NCBI RefSeq assembly: GCF_011777505.1
Contig: NZ_JAATJT010000001.1
Location: 558,001-622,000 of the forward strand
Source: Gaetbulibacter sp. S0825
Lineage (GTDB): Bacteria > Bacteroidota > Bacteroidia > Flavobacteriales > Flavobacteriaceae
Length of the DNA: 64,000 bases
Direction: 5' to 3'
Shown here piece by piece: positions 42,950 through 51,846 of the stretch. Numbering within the stretch: position 1 is the first letter of the stretch; each line of letters starts with the position of its first letter. The notes under the pieces were generated by a model. It did no database searches and had not been told where the DNA came from. It saw only the letters and a list, made by a program, of their open reading frames with translations. A program made the position numbers and the translations under genes.

Positions 42950-43540
42950 ATGTTTACTGGTATTATAGAAGATCTTGGAATAGTTAAAGACTTAGTGAAA
43001 AAGGGAGAGAATATTAATATAACTGTTGAAAGTAATATTACAAATGAGCTGAAAATTGATCAAAGTGTTGCACATAATGGTGTTTGCTTAACTGTTGTGA
43101 ATATAAAAGATAAAGAATATACAGTAACTGCCATTAAAGAAACTCTAGATAAGTCAAATATTGGAGCATTAAAGATTAAAGATTTGGTAAATCTTGAAAG
43201 AGCTATGAAGCTTGGAGATAGGCTTGATGGACATATTGTTCAAGGTCACGTAGATCAAATTGCAACATGCATAAATGTAGAAGAACATGATGGAAGTTGG
43301 CAGTATGCTTTTAAATATGATGCTTCATTAGGAAATATTACCATCGAAAAAGGCTCTATAACAATTAACGGTGTTAGCCTAACGGTTGTAGGCTCTAAAA
43401 AAGACACCTTTAGTGTTGCAATAATACCTTACACATACAAGCACACAAATTTTAACAGCCTTAAAATTGGGTCCATTGTTAATTTAGAATTTGATGTAAT
43501 AGGGAAATACGTAAGTAAGCTTCAAGAAATAAAACTTTAA
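42950..43540 (+). CDS. ribE: Riboflavin synthase, alpha chain
   Basis: A 196-aa protein of two lumazine-binding repeats. MFTGIIEDLGIV begins the first repeat (1-85), and GHIVQGHVDQIA begins the second (about 95-196). It dismutates 6,7-dimethyl-8-ribityllumazine into riboflavin. Its stop overlaps the convergent small gene by four bases. Confidence 0.95.
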   Translation: MFTGIIEDLGIVKDLVKKGENINITVESNITNELKIDQSVAHNGVCLTVVNIKDKEYTVTAIKETLDKSNIGALKIKDLVNLERAMKLGDRLDGHIVQGHVDQIATCINVEEHDGSWQYAFKYDASLGNITIEKGSITINGVSLTVVGSKKDTFSVAIIPYTYKHTNFNSLKIGSIVNLEFDVIGKYVSKLQEIKL

Positions 43541-43731
43541 TTCTTAGGTTTTGATTTAATAAAACCAAGGTGTTTAATTACTCCATATAAAAGAGCTAAC
43601 GCAAAAACAAAAACAACAGCACCATCAATAGGTAGTCCTGGTGGTGGTGGTCCAGATGGCGGCGGCGGTATAGGCCCTTGATAGGCATACACTACATTAG
43701 TAAAAACAAATAAGATTTGGGCTAATTTCAT
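43537..43731 (-). CDS. Small proline-rich membrane protein
   Basis: A 64-aa protein with a hydrophobic N-terminus, a proline stretch (GPIPPPPSGPPPPGLPIDG), one membrane helix (AVVFVFALALLYGVIKHLG) and a lysine-rich tail. The PPPPGLPIDG pattern is common in small Flavobacteriaceae proteins. The function is unknown. It overlaps the ribE end by four bases. Confidence 0.65.
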   Translation of the reverse strand: MKLAQILFVFTNVVYAYQGPIPPPPSGPPPPGLPIDGAVVFVFALALLYGVIKHLGFIKSKPKN

Positions 43732-44110
43732 ATTGTTTTTTGAGTCATTTTGATGTAAAAGTATGAAAAAAAGCCAGTTATCAAAATATTTACCACAAAA
43801 AACACCTATGAAGTGTTTAAAAACGTCGATGAAATACGTTTTTAAACTGCAATTGACACTGACTAATTAATTAATTTTTTGAAAGAATTAATTAAACTTA
43901 TAACTCTTTCATTATCCCTTTATTATGCGAAAATAAAGTTTGTATGTATTTTCTGCAATTTTTTTCGGTATTATTAATTGTTTTAACAAAAATCCACTCT
44001 TATTTCTGCTTAGTGGCTAATGTTTTACAAAATCATTTATGGTGCTATTTACTAAAAGAAAAAACCTACATTTCTGTAGGGCTTAATTTTATTATGCTAA
44101 AAAGGGTTTG
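43732..44110. other. Intergenic region without a gene
   Basis: AT-rich, no ORF worth reporting. It holds a perfect 10-bp AT-only inverted repeat (43867-43876 with 43886-43895) and the terminator of the TonB receptor. Confidence 0.6.
44058..44082 (-). terminator. Terminator after the TonB receptor gene
   Basis: CCTACA / TGTAGG stem with an A-run to the left (U-run on the minus strand). A similar TACATTTCTGTA hairpin ends the next upstream gene at 46232-46258. Confidence 0.75.
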
Positions 44111-46165
44111 TTAGAGTATATGCATTAATCTTATGCCTCCAAAAATATTTATTCCAGGAGCTGGCTCGTAATATCGTCCACCAAAGGCATTTATTCTAAT
44201 ATTGTCGTTGTATTTAGTGTTAAATAGATTATTAATTCCAACAAATGGGATTAAATGTAAATTTTTGAATTTTTTTTCATAACCTATATTTAGATCGGTT
44301 TTCAAATAATCTTGATCCTTAACAGAATTAGCATCATTCACAAATAACGCACCCACAAACTGATTAACAAATCGCGCTTTAAGTCCATTTTTGTTATGGT
44401 ATAAAAATGTAATTGCTCCCATATGTTTTGGAATCCCAGGAAGTTCGTTACCATTAAAATCATCATTAGATGTAGAATAGGTATCAAAGTTAAAATCTGA
44501 ATATGTGTAATTCACAGTGATATTAAAACTAGAGTCTATGCTAATTACTCCATTCATTTCCAATCCTTTCCTAATGGTTTTCCCTGCATTCTTATAAAAT
44601 GTACGTCCTGGAAACATTTCTAATTCATACGAAATAATATCATCTTTAGTTATTATATAAAACAAAGCTAGTTCTCCACTTAAATTTTTACTCTCCACTT
44701 TATATCCAATCTCAAAGTTTCTAGCTTTTTGCGGATTTAAAGATTTATTAAAACCGCCCTCATCTATCACATTAGCAGAAAGCTCGCTCATAACTGGTGT
44801 TTCAAAACTTGTAGAGAAATTTCCATAGAGGTTCTGATTTCGATGTAGTTGATAGCTCAGGCCAATGCTGGGATTAAATGAATTTAAATATATCGTTCCT
44901 GATTGATCTCCGTTAGCCAGAAAATTATCATTTGCTTCAATTAAGTTGTGATCGAATCGCATCCCAAAATTTAATAACACCTTTTCTAATTTAACATGAT
45001 TTAAAGCATAGACACCAAAAGTTGCGTATGACTCAAGTTGATCTAGCACCTTAGCTCCTGTTTCTCCTTGCAAATTATCAAATCGTTTTCTCGTATCATT
45101 TTGATTTGCCAAATCAAATCCTACTTGAAACGTGTTTTGGAATTTATTTATGTCACTCTTATGGTTATAGCTACTCCCAAAACCATAATATTTCCTTTCC
45201 AAATCAACGATTCCTCCATTCTCAAAAGGCAGCTTTCCAAAAAAATCACGAGACGAAAAAAATCCATAAGCATTAAAGATGCTTTTCGACCATTTATGTT
45301 TAAAATTCGTTCCTATTTTAAATTGATTAATAGATTCTTCGGTTTCAAAGTCCAAATTTCTTCCTCTTGCCTGTTTCCGATCTTCTTCTACCTCCTCTAA
45401 GGTGAGTCCACCAGAATCTCCAGCAAAAGGGCTATTGCTATAGTTAATTTGAGCGTTTAATTTAGAGTTATTAGAAAATACATGTCGTATTTTTAAATTT
45501 AGATTATTACTTTTAAATCCACTCGTAATCCTATAACCATCAGATTTGGTATTTGTCTCTTGCATAAGGACATTTGTTTTTCCAAATAGGAATCCTGCAT
45601 TTACTTGATATTGTTTAAACCCATAACTTCCATATGTAAGTCCAGCTTTTACAAAATTAGTTTCAAATTGATCTTTTGTAAGTATGTTAATTACACCTCC
45701 AGAAGCATTGCCGTATAATGAAGAAGCGGGACCTCTAATAATTTCCATTTTATCTATTGTTCCAATATTAAGGTTATCTATTTGGCCCTGACCGTCTGGT
45801 GTGGTCTCTGGGATGCCGTCAACTATTATTTTAATGCCTCTAATTCCAAATGCAGATCTAGCGCCAAATCCTCGAATAGACACTCTCAAATCTTGTGAAA
45901 AATTATTTGCATTTAGCGCGAATAACCCAGGAATGGTGTTTATGTAATCATTTAATGAAAGTTGTTGGGAAATATCGCTTCTAGTTGCAATATCCACAGT
46001 AGATATAGCCAGTGGCATCTGTTTTTTAGATGCCACTATTTTGGAAACGTTAATTAATATAGTTGGAAGCGTATCAGTTTTAGTATTATTTTCCTGTGTA
46101 TAAATAGGCGAACTTATTATTAAAAAAAGTACTGAAAATACAGTTGTGTTGAAGAATTTAATCAT
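44111..46165 (-). CDS. TonB-dependent receptor
   Basis: A 684-aa outer-membrane receptor. Signal peptide to about residue 24, plug domain (about 35-155) with a LSLNDYINTIPGLFA segment, SIRGFGARSAFGIRGIKI and the IIRGPASSLYGNASGG motif, then a barrel ending in GGIRLMHIL. No N-terminal carboxypeptidase-regulatory domain is present. Ligand unknown; the RGFGARSAFG subgroup includes metal or siderophore receptors. Confidence 0.9.
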   Translation of the reverse strand: MIKFFNTTVFSVLFLIISSPIYTQENNTKTDTLPTILINVSKIVASKKQMPLAISTVDIATRSDISQQLSLNDYINTIPGLFALNANNFSQDLRVSIRGFGARSAFGIRGIKIIVDGIPETTPDGQGQIDNLNIGTIDKMEIIRGPASSLYGNASGGVINILTKDQFETNFVKAGLTYGSYGFKQYQVNAGFLFGKTNVLMQETNTKSDGYRITSGFKSNNLNLKIRHVFSNNSKLNAQINYSNSPFAGDSGGLTLEEVEEDRKQARGRNLDFETEESINQFKIGTNFKHKWSKSIFNAYGFFSSRDFFGKLPFENGGIVDLERKYYGFGSSYNHKSDINKFQNTFQVGFDLANQNDTRKRFDNLQGETGAKVLDQLESYATFGVYALNHVKLEKVLLNFGMRFDHNLIEANDNFLANGDQSGTIYLNSFNPSIGLSYQLHRNQNLYGNFSTSFETPVMSELSANVIDEGGFNKSLNPQKARNFEIGYKVESKNLSGELALFYIITKDDIISYELEMFPGRTFYKNAGKTIRKGLEMNGVISIDSSFNITVNYTYSDFNFDTYSTSNDDFNGNELPGIPKHMGAITFLYHNKNGLKARFVNQFVGALFVNDANSVKDQDYLKTDLNIGYEKKFKNLHLIPFVGINNLFNTKYNDNIRINAFGGRYYEPAPGINIFGGIRLMHIL

Positions 46166-46231
46166 TGATGTTTAGTTAGTATTTCTAAAGATACAGAATT
46201 TCTAAATCTTGAGTTTTGGGTATAAAAAAGA

Positions 46232-46258
46232 GCTACATTTCTGTAACTCTTTAATAGT
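46232..46258 (-). terminator. Terminator after the HAF-repeat gene
   Basis: AAGAG and TACA pair with TGTA and CTCTT around a mismatch, with an A-run on the left. It lies just beyond the stop of the HAF-repeat gene. Confidence 0.65.
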
Positions 46259-46283
46259 ATTCCTTGTTATTGAAGTTAATTGT

Positions 46284-47297
46284 TTACTTTTCCCAAACAA
46301 CAGGCTGATTCTGACCATTCTGGTTGTACAATACACCGCCGACCTCTCCAGAATCATTGATACAATATGCATAGCCTTCCAAATAGTCTCCCTTTGACAA
46401 AGTAATAAGTTTGCCTTTTTTCCACATTGCTGGTGTAGAAATACCATCGGAAAAGACGTATCCAACGATTGTACCGTTATTGCTAATTGAATAGGTATAT
46501 CCTCCTGTATATTCGCCAGTAGGTAGCACAGTAAGCTCACCGTGCTTCCAATAAGCTGGCTGATTTTCAACCGCACCAACAATACCACCATTGTTATTGA
46601 TGCCATTAGCTTGTCCTCTAGAATATGTGCTTATTGGCAACTCCTGCATTTCCCCATTAATCCAAGTCACAGGTCGACGGCTACTTCCACTATTAACAGT
46701 TCCAACAATATGACCTCTATTGTTAATAGCTCGAGCCACTGATCTTGAATAATTTCCAATCGGTAGTACCGTTAACTGATCATTATCCCATAATGATGCC
46801 CGTCTTAACCCAGTAAAAAAGTCTTCTACAAATCCAACAATTTGGCCCTCATCATTAACCCAATAAGCGTAACCAATATGAAAATTACCAGTCGGTAAAA
46901 TTTTAGGTTCATTGTCATATTGTTCCCAGTATGCTGCTTGAAAATAGGTGGAAAAATCAGTTACAAATCCTACAATATTACCTTGGTTATTTATATGATT
47001 CCCTTCTGAGTATTCATTTGTTCCGCCCAAATAATTATTCAAGTAAGTGTATGAGCCATCAACCCAAACACCATCCCCAACAATCTTTCCTTGATTATTA
47101 ATACCCAGAACAAGTCCATAGGTAAACGAATCTCCTGGCAATATGGAAAGGTCAAGGTTTGATTTCGTTTTCACTTTTGATTTCGTTTTCATAGATTCCG
47201 TCTGGGATTGGTCGTTTGATTCAACTGGATCAAAAGAATCTACCTCACAGGAGACCATTAAAACAATTGAAAAAAATAATGCTGACATGTTTTTCAT
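46284..47297 (-). CDS. HAF-repeat lipoprotein
   Basis: A 337-aa exported lipoprotein with a signal ending MVSC-EV. After a Lys/Ser linker (about 30-47) come seven to eight beta repeats of about 40 residues, each with an INNxGxIVG core (INNQGKIVG, VNDEGQIVG, INNRGHIVG, ISNNGTIVG and others), the extracellular HAF-repeat pattern. Such proteins are secreted or surface-attached, with unknown roles. It is next to a TonB receptor but has its own terminator. Confidence 0.8.
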   Translation of the reverse strand: MKNMSALFFSIVLMVSCEVDSFDPVESNDQSQTESMKTKSKVKTKSNLDLSILPGDSFTYGLVLGINNQGKIVGDGVWVDGSYTYLNNYLGGTNEYSEGNHINNQGNIVGFVTDFSTYFQAAYWEQYDNEPKILPTGNFHIGYAYWVNDEGQIVGFVEDFFTGLRRASLWDNDQLTVLPIGNYSRSVARAINNRGHIVGTVNSGSSRRPVTWINGEMQELPISTYSRGQANGINNNGGIVGAVENQPAYWKHGELTVLPTGEYTGGYTYSISNNGTIVGYVFSDGISTPAMWKKGKLITLSKGDYLEGYAYCINDSGEVGGVLYNQNGQNQPVVWEK

Positions 47298-47401
47298 AAT
47301 ATAGAGTTGTTTAGTTAATAAGTATATAATATACGTATTAATTTTTAGCTAACTAATTGAAAAACAAAATCCTACTATTTCTAGCAGAGTTTTTTAACTT
47401 A

Positions 47402-47473
47402 CTCCTCCCTAAGACTCAAACTAAGGTCGCTCTGATTATGAATCAGATACTCTAACCAACTGAGCTATAGATA
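47402..47473 (-). pseudogene. Decayed tRNA(CAT) copy next to the integrative element
   Basis: On the minus strand TAGCTCAGTTGGTTAGAG and the anticodon arm TCTGATTCATAATCAGA match the intact tRNA at 54599-54672 closely, but the acceptor strands no longer pair and the T-stem has a mismatch. It is probably a tandem duplicate or trace of an older insertion. Confidence 0.75.
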
Positions 47474-47572
47474 ATGTTACAGGTCTTAGTGATTCCATTT
47501 AATACATGTGCAAAAAACCTTAGAAAAGTAACAGTTGTCTGGTTCTCTAGAATTGTAGAAACCATTAGAAAT

Positions 47573-47596
47573 AAAAAACCTGCTGAAGATCAACAG
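47573..47596 (-). terminator. Original tRNA(CAT) terminator stranded beyond the element
   Basis: CTGTTGA-TCT-TCAGCAG on the minus strand is followed by a U-run. It lies directly outside the left repeat, where the terminator of the intact tRNA at 54599 would have been before insertion. Confidence 0.6.
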
Positions 47597-47600
47597 ATTT

Positions 47601-47617
47601 AAAGTGGTCCCACTTGG
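47601..47617. repeat. Left attachment-site repeat
   Basis: AAAGTGGTCCCACTTGG, identical to the right copy, which forms part of the 3' end of the tRNA(CAT) gene. Confidence 0.8.
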
Positions 47618-47735
47618 TCCACAGTAAGTTTTATTATATTTTATTCTATTTTATTGAATTTTAGTCTTTTAAACGCTGTAAACAGTAACTTTTACAATTA
47701 AGCGAGATAAGGTGTAATTAAACGAAATTAAAATT

Positions 47736-47757
47736 ATTCGTCCCCTCATTCGTCCCC
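47736..47757 (+). repeat. Paired ATTCGTCCCC repeats, left end
   Basis: Two copies of ATTCGTCCCC (47736-47745 and 47748-47757) lie 30 bases before the integrase. The same pair occurs near the right end (54521-54541), so they are good candidates for recombinase arm-type binding sites. Confidence 0.65.
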
Positions 47758-47787
47758 TACAAATACATTTTATTATATATTTGCCAT

Positions 47788-49020
47788 ATGGCTAAGGCAA
47801 AATTTATTTTAAAAGAACCTAACGCAAAAGTAGAAACTTTAATATATCTATTTTACAACTATAAATATAAACGTTTTAAGTATTCTACAGGAGAAAAAAT
47901 ACATCCTAAATTTTGGAATAAATCTTCACAAAGAGCAAAAACTTCAAAACAATTTCCAGAGTACCCAGAATTCAATTCAAGATTAGATAAAATTGAAAAT
48001 GGTATAAACAATGCTTTTAGAAAATTACTCAATGACGGAATACAACCTAATAATTCTTATCTGAAAGATGCTTTACAAATTGAATTATCAGATAATTTAT
48101 TAAAACCTAACAAACTAACACTTTTTGAATTTATAGAAAACTACATTGAAGAAAGTAAACTTAATAAATCGATAGGCACAATTAAAGTATATAAAACTAC
48201 ATTTAAGTATCTCAAAGAATATGCTCAAAAGTATAAACCATTAGATTTTGAAACAATAACTCTTGAGTTTTACAATCACTATTTAGGTTTTCTAAAGATT
48301 GAACACAATCTATCTAACAATACATTAGGAAAACATATAAAAACACTTAAATCTTTTATGAATGAAGCGACTGAAAGGGGCTTAAATAATAATTTAGAGT
48401 TTAAGAATAAGCGGTTTAAAACTATTAGGGAAGAAGCAGATACTGTTTATTTAAATATTGAAGAATTAGGGAAAATTGAAAAACTAGACTTAAAAGCTAG
48501 TCCCAGATTAGAAAGGGTAAGGGACTTATTTTTGATAGGTTGTTATACGGGACTAAGGTTTTCTGACTTTACTCAAATTAACCCCGAAAACATAGTTTCT
48601 GACAACACTGTAATAGAAGTAAGAACAAAAAAAACAGGGCAAAGGGTTTCTATTCCACTACATAAAACCGTAAGACTCGTACTTAAAAAGTATAAAAACA
48701 AACTACCTAAAGCCTATACAAATCAAAAAATGAATGAATATCTAAAAGAGGTTGTATGCTTAGCGGGAATAAAAGAGTTAGTAGAAACGACTATTACAAA
48801 AGGTGGGAAAATTGAGAAAAGTGTGTTGCCGAAGTTTAAACTTGTTTCAACTCATACCGCTAGACGTAGCTTTGCAACCAATTTATACTTAGCTGAAGTT
48901 CCTACCATTTCAATAATGAAAATAACAGGACATAAAACAGAGAGGTCATTTTTACAATATATAAGGGTTTCTCAAAAAGAAAATGCAGATAAATTACTAA
49001 CTCATCCTTTCTTTAAATGA
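47788..49020 (+). CDS. int: Tyrosine recombinase (integrase)
   Basis: A 410-aa site-specific recombinase with an N-terminal arm-binding region, a SAM-like core-binding domain (about 110-200) and a catalytic domain carrying the Arg in TGLRFSD (near 257), HTAR (His356, Arg359), GHK (His382) and the nucleophile Tyr391 (SFLQYIRV). It lies immediately inside the left repeat, as usual for tRNA-targeted elements. Confidence 0.93.
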   Translation: MAKAKFILKEPNAKVETLIYLFYNYKYKRFKYSTGEKIHPKFWNKSSQRAKTSKQFPEYPEFNSRLDKIENGINNAFRKLLNDGIQPNNSYLKDALQIELSDNLLKPNKLTLFEFIENYIEESKLNKSIGTIKVYKTTFKYLKEYAQKYKPLDFETITLEFYNHYLGFLKIEHNLSNNTLGKHIKTLKSFMNEATERGLNNNLEFKNKRFKTIREEADTVYLNIEELGKIEKLDLKASPRLERVRDLFLIGCYTGLRFSDFTQINPENIVSDNTVIEVRTKKTGQRVSIPLHKTVRLVLKKYKNKLPKAYTNQKMNEYLKEVVCLAGIKELVETTITKGGKIEKSVLPKFKLVSTHTARRSFATNLYLAEVPTISIMKITGHKTERSFLQYIRVSQKENADKLLTHPFFK

Positions 49021-49050
49021 TAATGAACATACTTTATCAAAAGTGTCAAA

Positions 49051-49080
49051 AATGCGCAAAAATGCGCAATAATGCGCAAT
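49051..49080 (+). repeat. Three iteron-like 10-bp direct repeats
   Basis: AATGCGCAAA, AATGCGCAAT, AATGCGCAAT run head to tail, followed by a partial copy (AATGGG). They lie between the integrase stop and the HTH gene, 0.7 kb before the Rep-like gene. They could be Rep binding sites or an operator for the HTH protein. Confidence 0.65.
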
Positions 49081-49146
49081 AATGGGAAGTCATTAATTTA
49101 ATCTAGTTTTCATTTGTACCATATTAATAATTAAATAATATTAAAT

Positions 49147-49458
49147 ATGGGAAACATCCAAATCAACAATTTCAAATTAGAGGACTTAGAAACTGCCATT
49201 AAAAATGTTCTAAAAGAGACAGTGACAAACGCTGTAAAGGAACAAATCACGCCAAATCGTACAATCATTTCTTTGTTTTCAAGAGAAAGCACTGCTGAAA
49301 TGCTTTGTATTTCACTTCCTACTCTTCATGAATGGACTAAAAGTGGAATCATAAAAGCAAACAGAATTGGTAATAGAGTTCTCTACAAATTAGAGGATAT
49401 TAATGATGCTTTAACCGAGGTAAACACCTCAATTAAGAAAGGGGGTTTATCATGCTAA
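49147..49458 (+). CDS. Excisionase-family HTH protein
   Basis: A 103-aa DNA-binding protein: a helical N-terminal part (10-40) and a MerR-like winged-helix excisionase domain (STAEMLCISLPTLHEWTKSGIIKANRIGNRVLYKLEDI, about 50-90). It probably directs excision or controls the element. The next ORF starts inside its last codons (7-base overlap). Confidence 0.82.
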   Translation: MGNIQINNFKLEDLETAIKNVLKETVTNAVKEQITPNRTIISLFSRESTAEMLCISLPTLHEWTKSGIIKANRIGNRVLYKLEDINDALTEVNTSIKKGGLSC

Positions 49459-49667
49459 AAAAGAAAAATGATTACTCTGTTATCGTATTCCTAGAAAATG
49501 AAACCAAACCTAAAAAATGGGAGTATGTTCATAAATTAAATGGCTTTTCAATGTTTCTAAATAAAAAGCATCCTAGTTGGCTCTATATGAATGTTTACAA
49601 CCGTCGAACTAGTGCATTTATGAAACAATTTCGCAAGGGGGCTTTCATCCCTCCGTTCATCGAGTAG
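49452..49667 (+). CDS. Small protein of unknown function in the element
   Basis: A basic, aromatic-rich 71-aa protein without a known motif, translationally coupled to the HTH gene and 100 bases upstream of the Rep-like gene. Position suggests a replication or mobilisation accessory role; this is inference. Confidence 0.6.
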   Translation: MLKKKNDYSVIVFLENETKPKKWEYVHKLNGFSMFLNKKHPSWLYMNVYNRRTSAFMKQFRKGAFIPPFIE

Positions 49668-49767
49668 TTTTTCTTTTTTTTAACCTTTAAAAACTAAAAA
49701 CCTTTATATAATAACCTTTAATAAATAACCTTTTAATGGTTTTAATTAATGTACAACGATTCAGATT

Positions 49768-50616
49768 ATGGTAGTTAAAAATACTTACGGAATAAGTGTT
49801 GCTTTTTCAACAAGCAAATACGGAATAACTCCAAAAAGTGAATTTACTGGTTCAGCTTTACAGAGGAAAAAACAAGAAAAGTCAAAATACACAAAAGCAA
49901 AAAAAAAGGAAAGCAAGGACGAGGAGCGAAAAGAACGTTCCTTGTCCAAACGTTCGAAACAAAAAATTAGAAAAAAGCTGACCTGTTTTGCGAGAACTCA
50001 AAAAAAGCTAAGTTTTGTTACTCTTACCTTTTTAAATAGTGTAACAGATGAAAAAGCAATAGATATTTTAAGAAAGTTTATTGACAACGTAAAAAAAAGA
50101 AGTGACAATTTTCAATACTTATGGGTTGTAGAACGACAAACAAAGAATAATGAATTTAAGGGAAATCCACATTTCCATATGATAACCAACAAATATTGGC
50201 AAATTGAAAAATGGTGGAATTATTGGTTAACACTTCAACAAAAAAATGGAGTAATACCAAGAGAGGGAAATTTTAAACCATCTTCAGCTTTTGATGTAAA
50301 GCAATTAAATGCAAATAATATTAAAAGAATTTCGTCTTATATAACAAAATATGTTACTAAAAATAATGCAAAGTTTAAATGCCAAGTATGGAATTGCTCA
50401 AGACAGGTTTCAGAGTTATATACAGATTTTTACACTACAACTGAATTTACAGACCAATTTAAACGACTCAACGCTGTTTCAAAAGAGTTTATAGACAAAG
50501 ACCGGAAAAGCCCTGTAATTAATGTTAAAATGATTGATTTAAACAGGCAAACCATACCTCTTTATAAAAGGCTTGATGAGAAAAATCGAGCTGTTATTCA
50601 TGAAAAATTATATTAA
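49768..50616 (+). CDS. HUH-type replication initiator-like protein
   Basis: A 282-aa protein with rolling-circle Rep motifs: FVTLTF (motif 1, about 82-88), NPHFHMI (HUH motif, His134 and His136) and YITKYVTKNN with candidate nicking tyrosines (motif 3, about 190-200). A very basic stretch (35-75) precedes the domain. It should nick DNA at an origin, supporting replication or transfer after excision. No helicase domain is present. Confidence 0.78.
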   Translation: MVVKNTYGISVAFSTSKYGITPKSEFTGSALQRKKQEKSKYTKAKKKESKDEERKERSLSKRSKQKIRKKLTCFARTQKKLSFVTLTFLNSVTDEKAIDILRKFIDNVKKRSDNFQYLWVVERQTKNNEFKGNPHFHMITNKYWQIEKWWNYWLTLQQKNGVIPREGNFKPSSAFDVKQLNANNIKRISSYITKYVTKNNAKFKCQVWNCSRQVSELYTDFYTTTEFTDQFKRLNAVSKEFIDKDRKSPVINVKMIDLNRQTIPLYKRLDEKNRAVIHEKLY

Positions 50617-50758
50617 CTTTAAGTTATGGTAAATAAACCAAGTAAAGAGGAGTGAGTATTAATTATTTTAATAATAATAGTTGTTATTTACTCCTTAGTA
50701 TTGTCTTTTGAGGTGGCTTCATAAGATTGAATTAAGTCTTTAATTAAATACTTACAAT

Positions 50759-51844
50759 TTATTTTCCTGATTTCCTTCTATTACAATCCTTACAAAGCAT
50801 TTGACAGTTTTCCTCCACTGTTTTTCCATTTTCATGCCAAGGTGTAATGTGGTCACCTTCCATAAATTCTATCTCAAAATTTTCTTCACACATGACACAA
50901 ATTCCTCTCTGCTTTTCATACACTTTTTGTTTCATAGAGTCTGTGAAAGCTCTAATTCCTAAGTGTCGTTCATCACGGGTTAGAATGTATGGGTAAATTC
51001 CTTTCTTTTTTTCTACATCATCATCAGCAATTAATCTAGCGGTTTCTTTTTCAATTGAATCAGTATTAAAAACCTCGTCTTTAAACTCATTGTAAAGCAC
51101 CCCCCAATCAACACCTTTCATGAATTTTTTTCTTTTAATAGTAAATGTTGCTTCAACCCAAGAAATTACATCTTGAAAATATCTCCATAAAGCGCTTGCA
51201 TTTTGGTCGTGTTGATGATTGGCCATGTAGACTTCAATGTTGCCATTTGATATCCATTTAATTGCTGTCTCTAAGTAATCTTGTCTAATTGGAGTGCCTT
51301 TCAAATAATCACTACCTATTTGATATGCTACACAACTATTTTTACTAAAGTAACGCTTTGCATCAGTAACCCAAGAACCAGAGTATACAGCATTTCTTAG
51401 CTCTTGTTCGTATAACCTTTCACCAGCTATATTAATTGTCTTAAACCATTCAAGCTTTTCACTATCAGAGCCACTGCATATATAAATCATTAATTTATAA
51501 TTTAGTATTTGCTCTTTTTCATCTTCTTGTAAATTATGAAAGTATTTAAACATATATGCAAAATCTCCATTTACATACTGACAAATTGAAATAGTTCTTT
51601 GTTGGCCATCAATTACTTCAAAATTCCCATCCTCTCTTAAAGCCCAGTACATAACATTTAGTGGGAAATTTTTTGTGAGAGTGTTTATAACTGCATCTCG
51701 TTGTTTTCCGCTGTAAATAAATTCTCTTTGATATGGTGGGCGAATATCTAGCTTACCACTAAAACCTATCACTCCATTTTCTTCATTGTCAACAAAGCCA
51801 TTTGTTAATTCTCTAACTGTGACTTCTTTTAATTCTATTTTCAT
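50759..51844 (-). CDS. DUF262-HNH nuclease-like protein paired with an EcoRI-family methyltransferase
   Basis: A 361-aa protein: an N-terminal DUF262 ParB/Srx-like fold with the signature DGQQRT (about 77-82), a helical middle, and a C-terminal HNH domain (CVMCEENFEIEF, then GDHITPWHENGK, then CQMLCKDCNRRKSG), with four zinc-binding cysteines and the His-Asn-His pattern. DUF262-HNH proteins include GmrSD-type modification-dependent nucleases. Here it follows the methyltransferase by two bases, so it is the likely nuclease of a restriction-modification pair. Specificity is unknown. Confidence 0.75.
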   Translation of the reverse strand: MKIELKEVTVRELTNGFVDNEENGVIGFSGKLDIRPPYQREFIYSGKQRDAVINTLTKNFPLNVMYWALREDGNFEVIDGQQRTISICQYVNGDFAYMFKYFHNLQEDEKEQILNYKLMIYICSGSDSEKLEWFKTINIAGERLYEQELRNAVYSGSWVTDAKRYFSKNSCVAYQIGSDYLKGTPIRQDYLETAIKWISNGNIEVYMANHQHDQNASALWRYFQDVISWVEATFTIKRKKFMKGVDWGVLYNEFKDEVFNTDSIEKETARLIADDDVEKKKGIYPYILTRDERHLGIRAFTDSMKQKVYEKQRGICVMCEENFEIEFMEGDHITPWHENGKTVEENCQMLCKDCNRRKSGK

Positions 51845-51846
51845 TA

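Noticed and set aside
43867-43895. Perfect AT inverted repeat as an operator or origin
   Set aside because: It is purely A/T in an AT-rich gap with no adjoining regulator; chance is a sufficient explanation.
44065-46255. Shared TACATTTCTGTA hairpins as a mobile or regulatory repeat
   Set aside because: Each lies just past a stop codon with a U-run, so two similar terminators explain them.
46202-46606. 134-aa minus-strand ORF overlapping the HAF-repeat gene
   Set aside because: It is a second frame of the repeat gene, which has the signal peptide and repeat pattern; it also runs through the gene's terminator.
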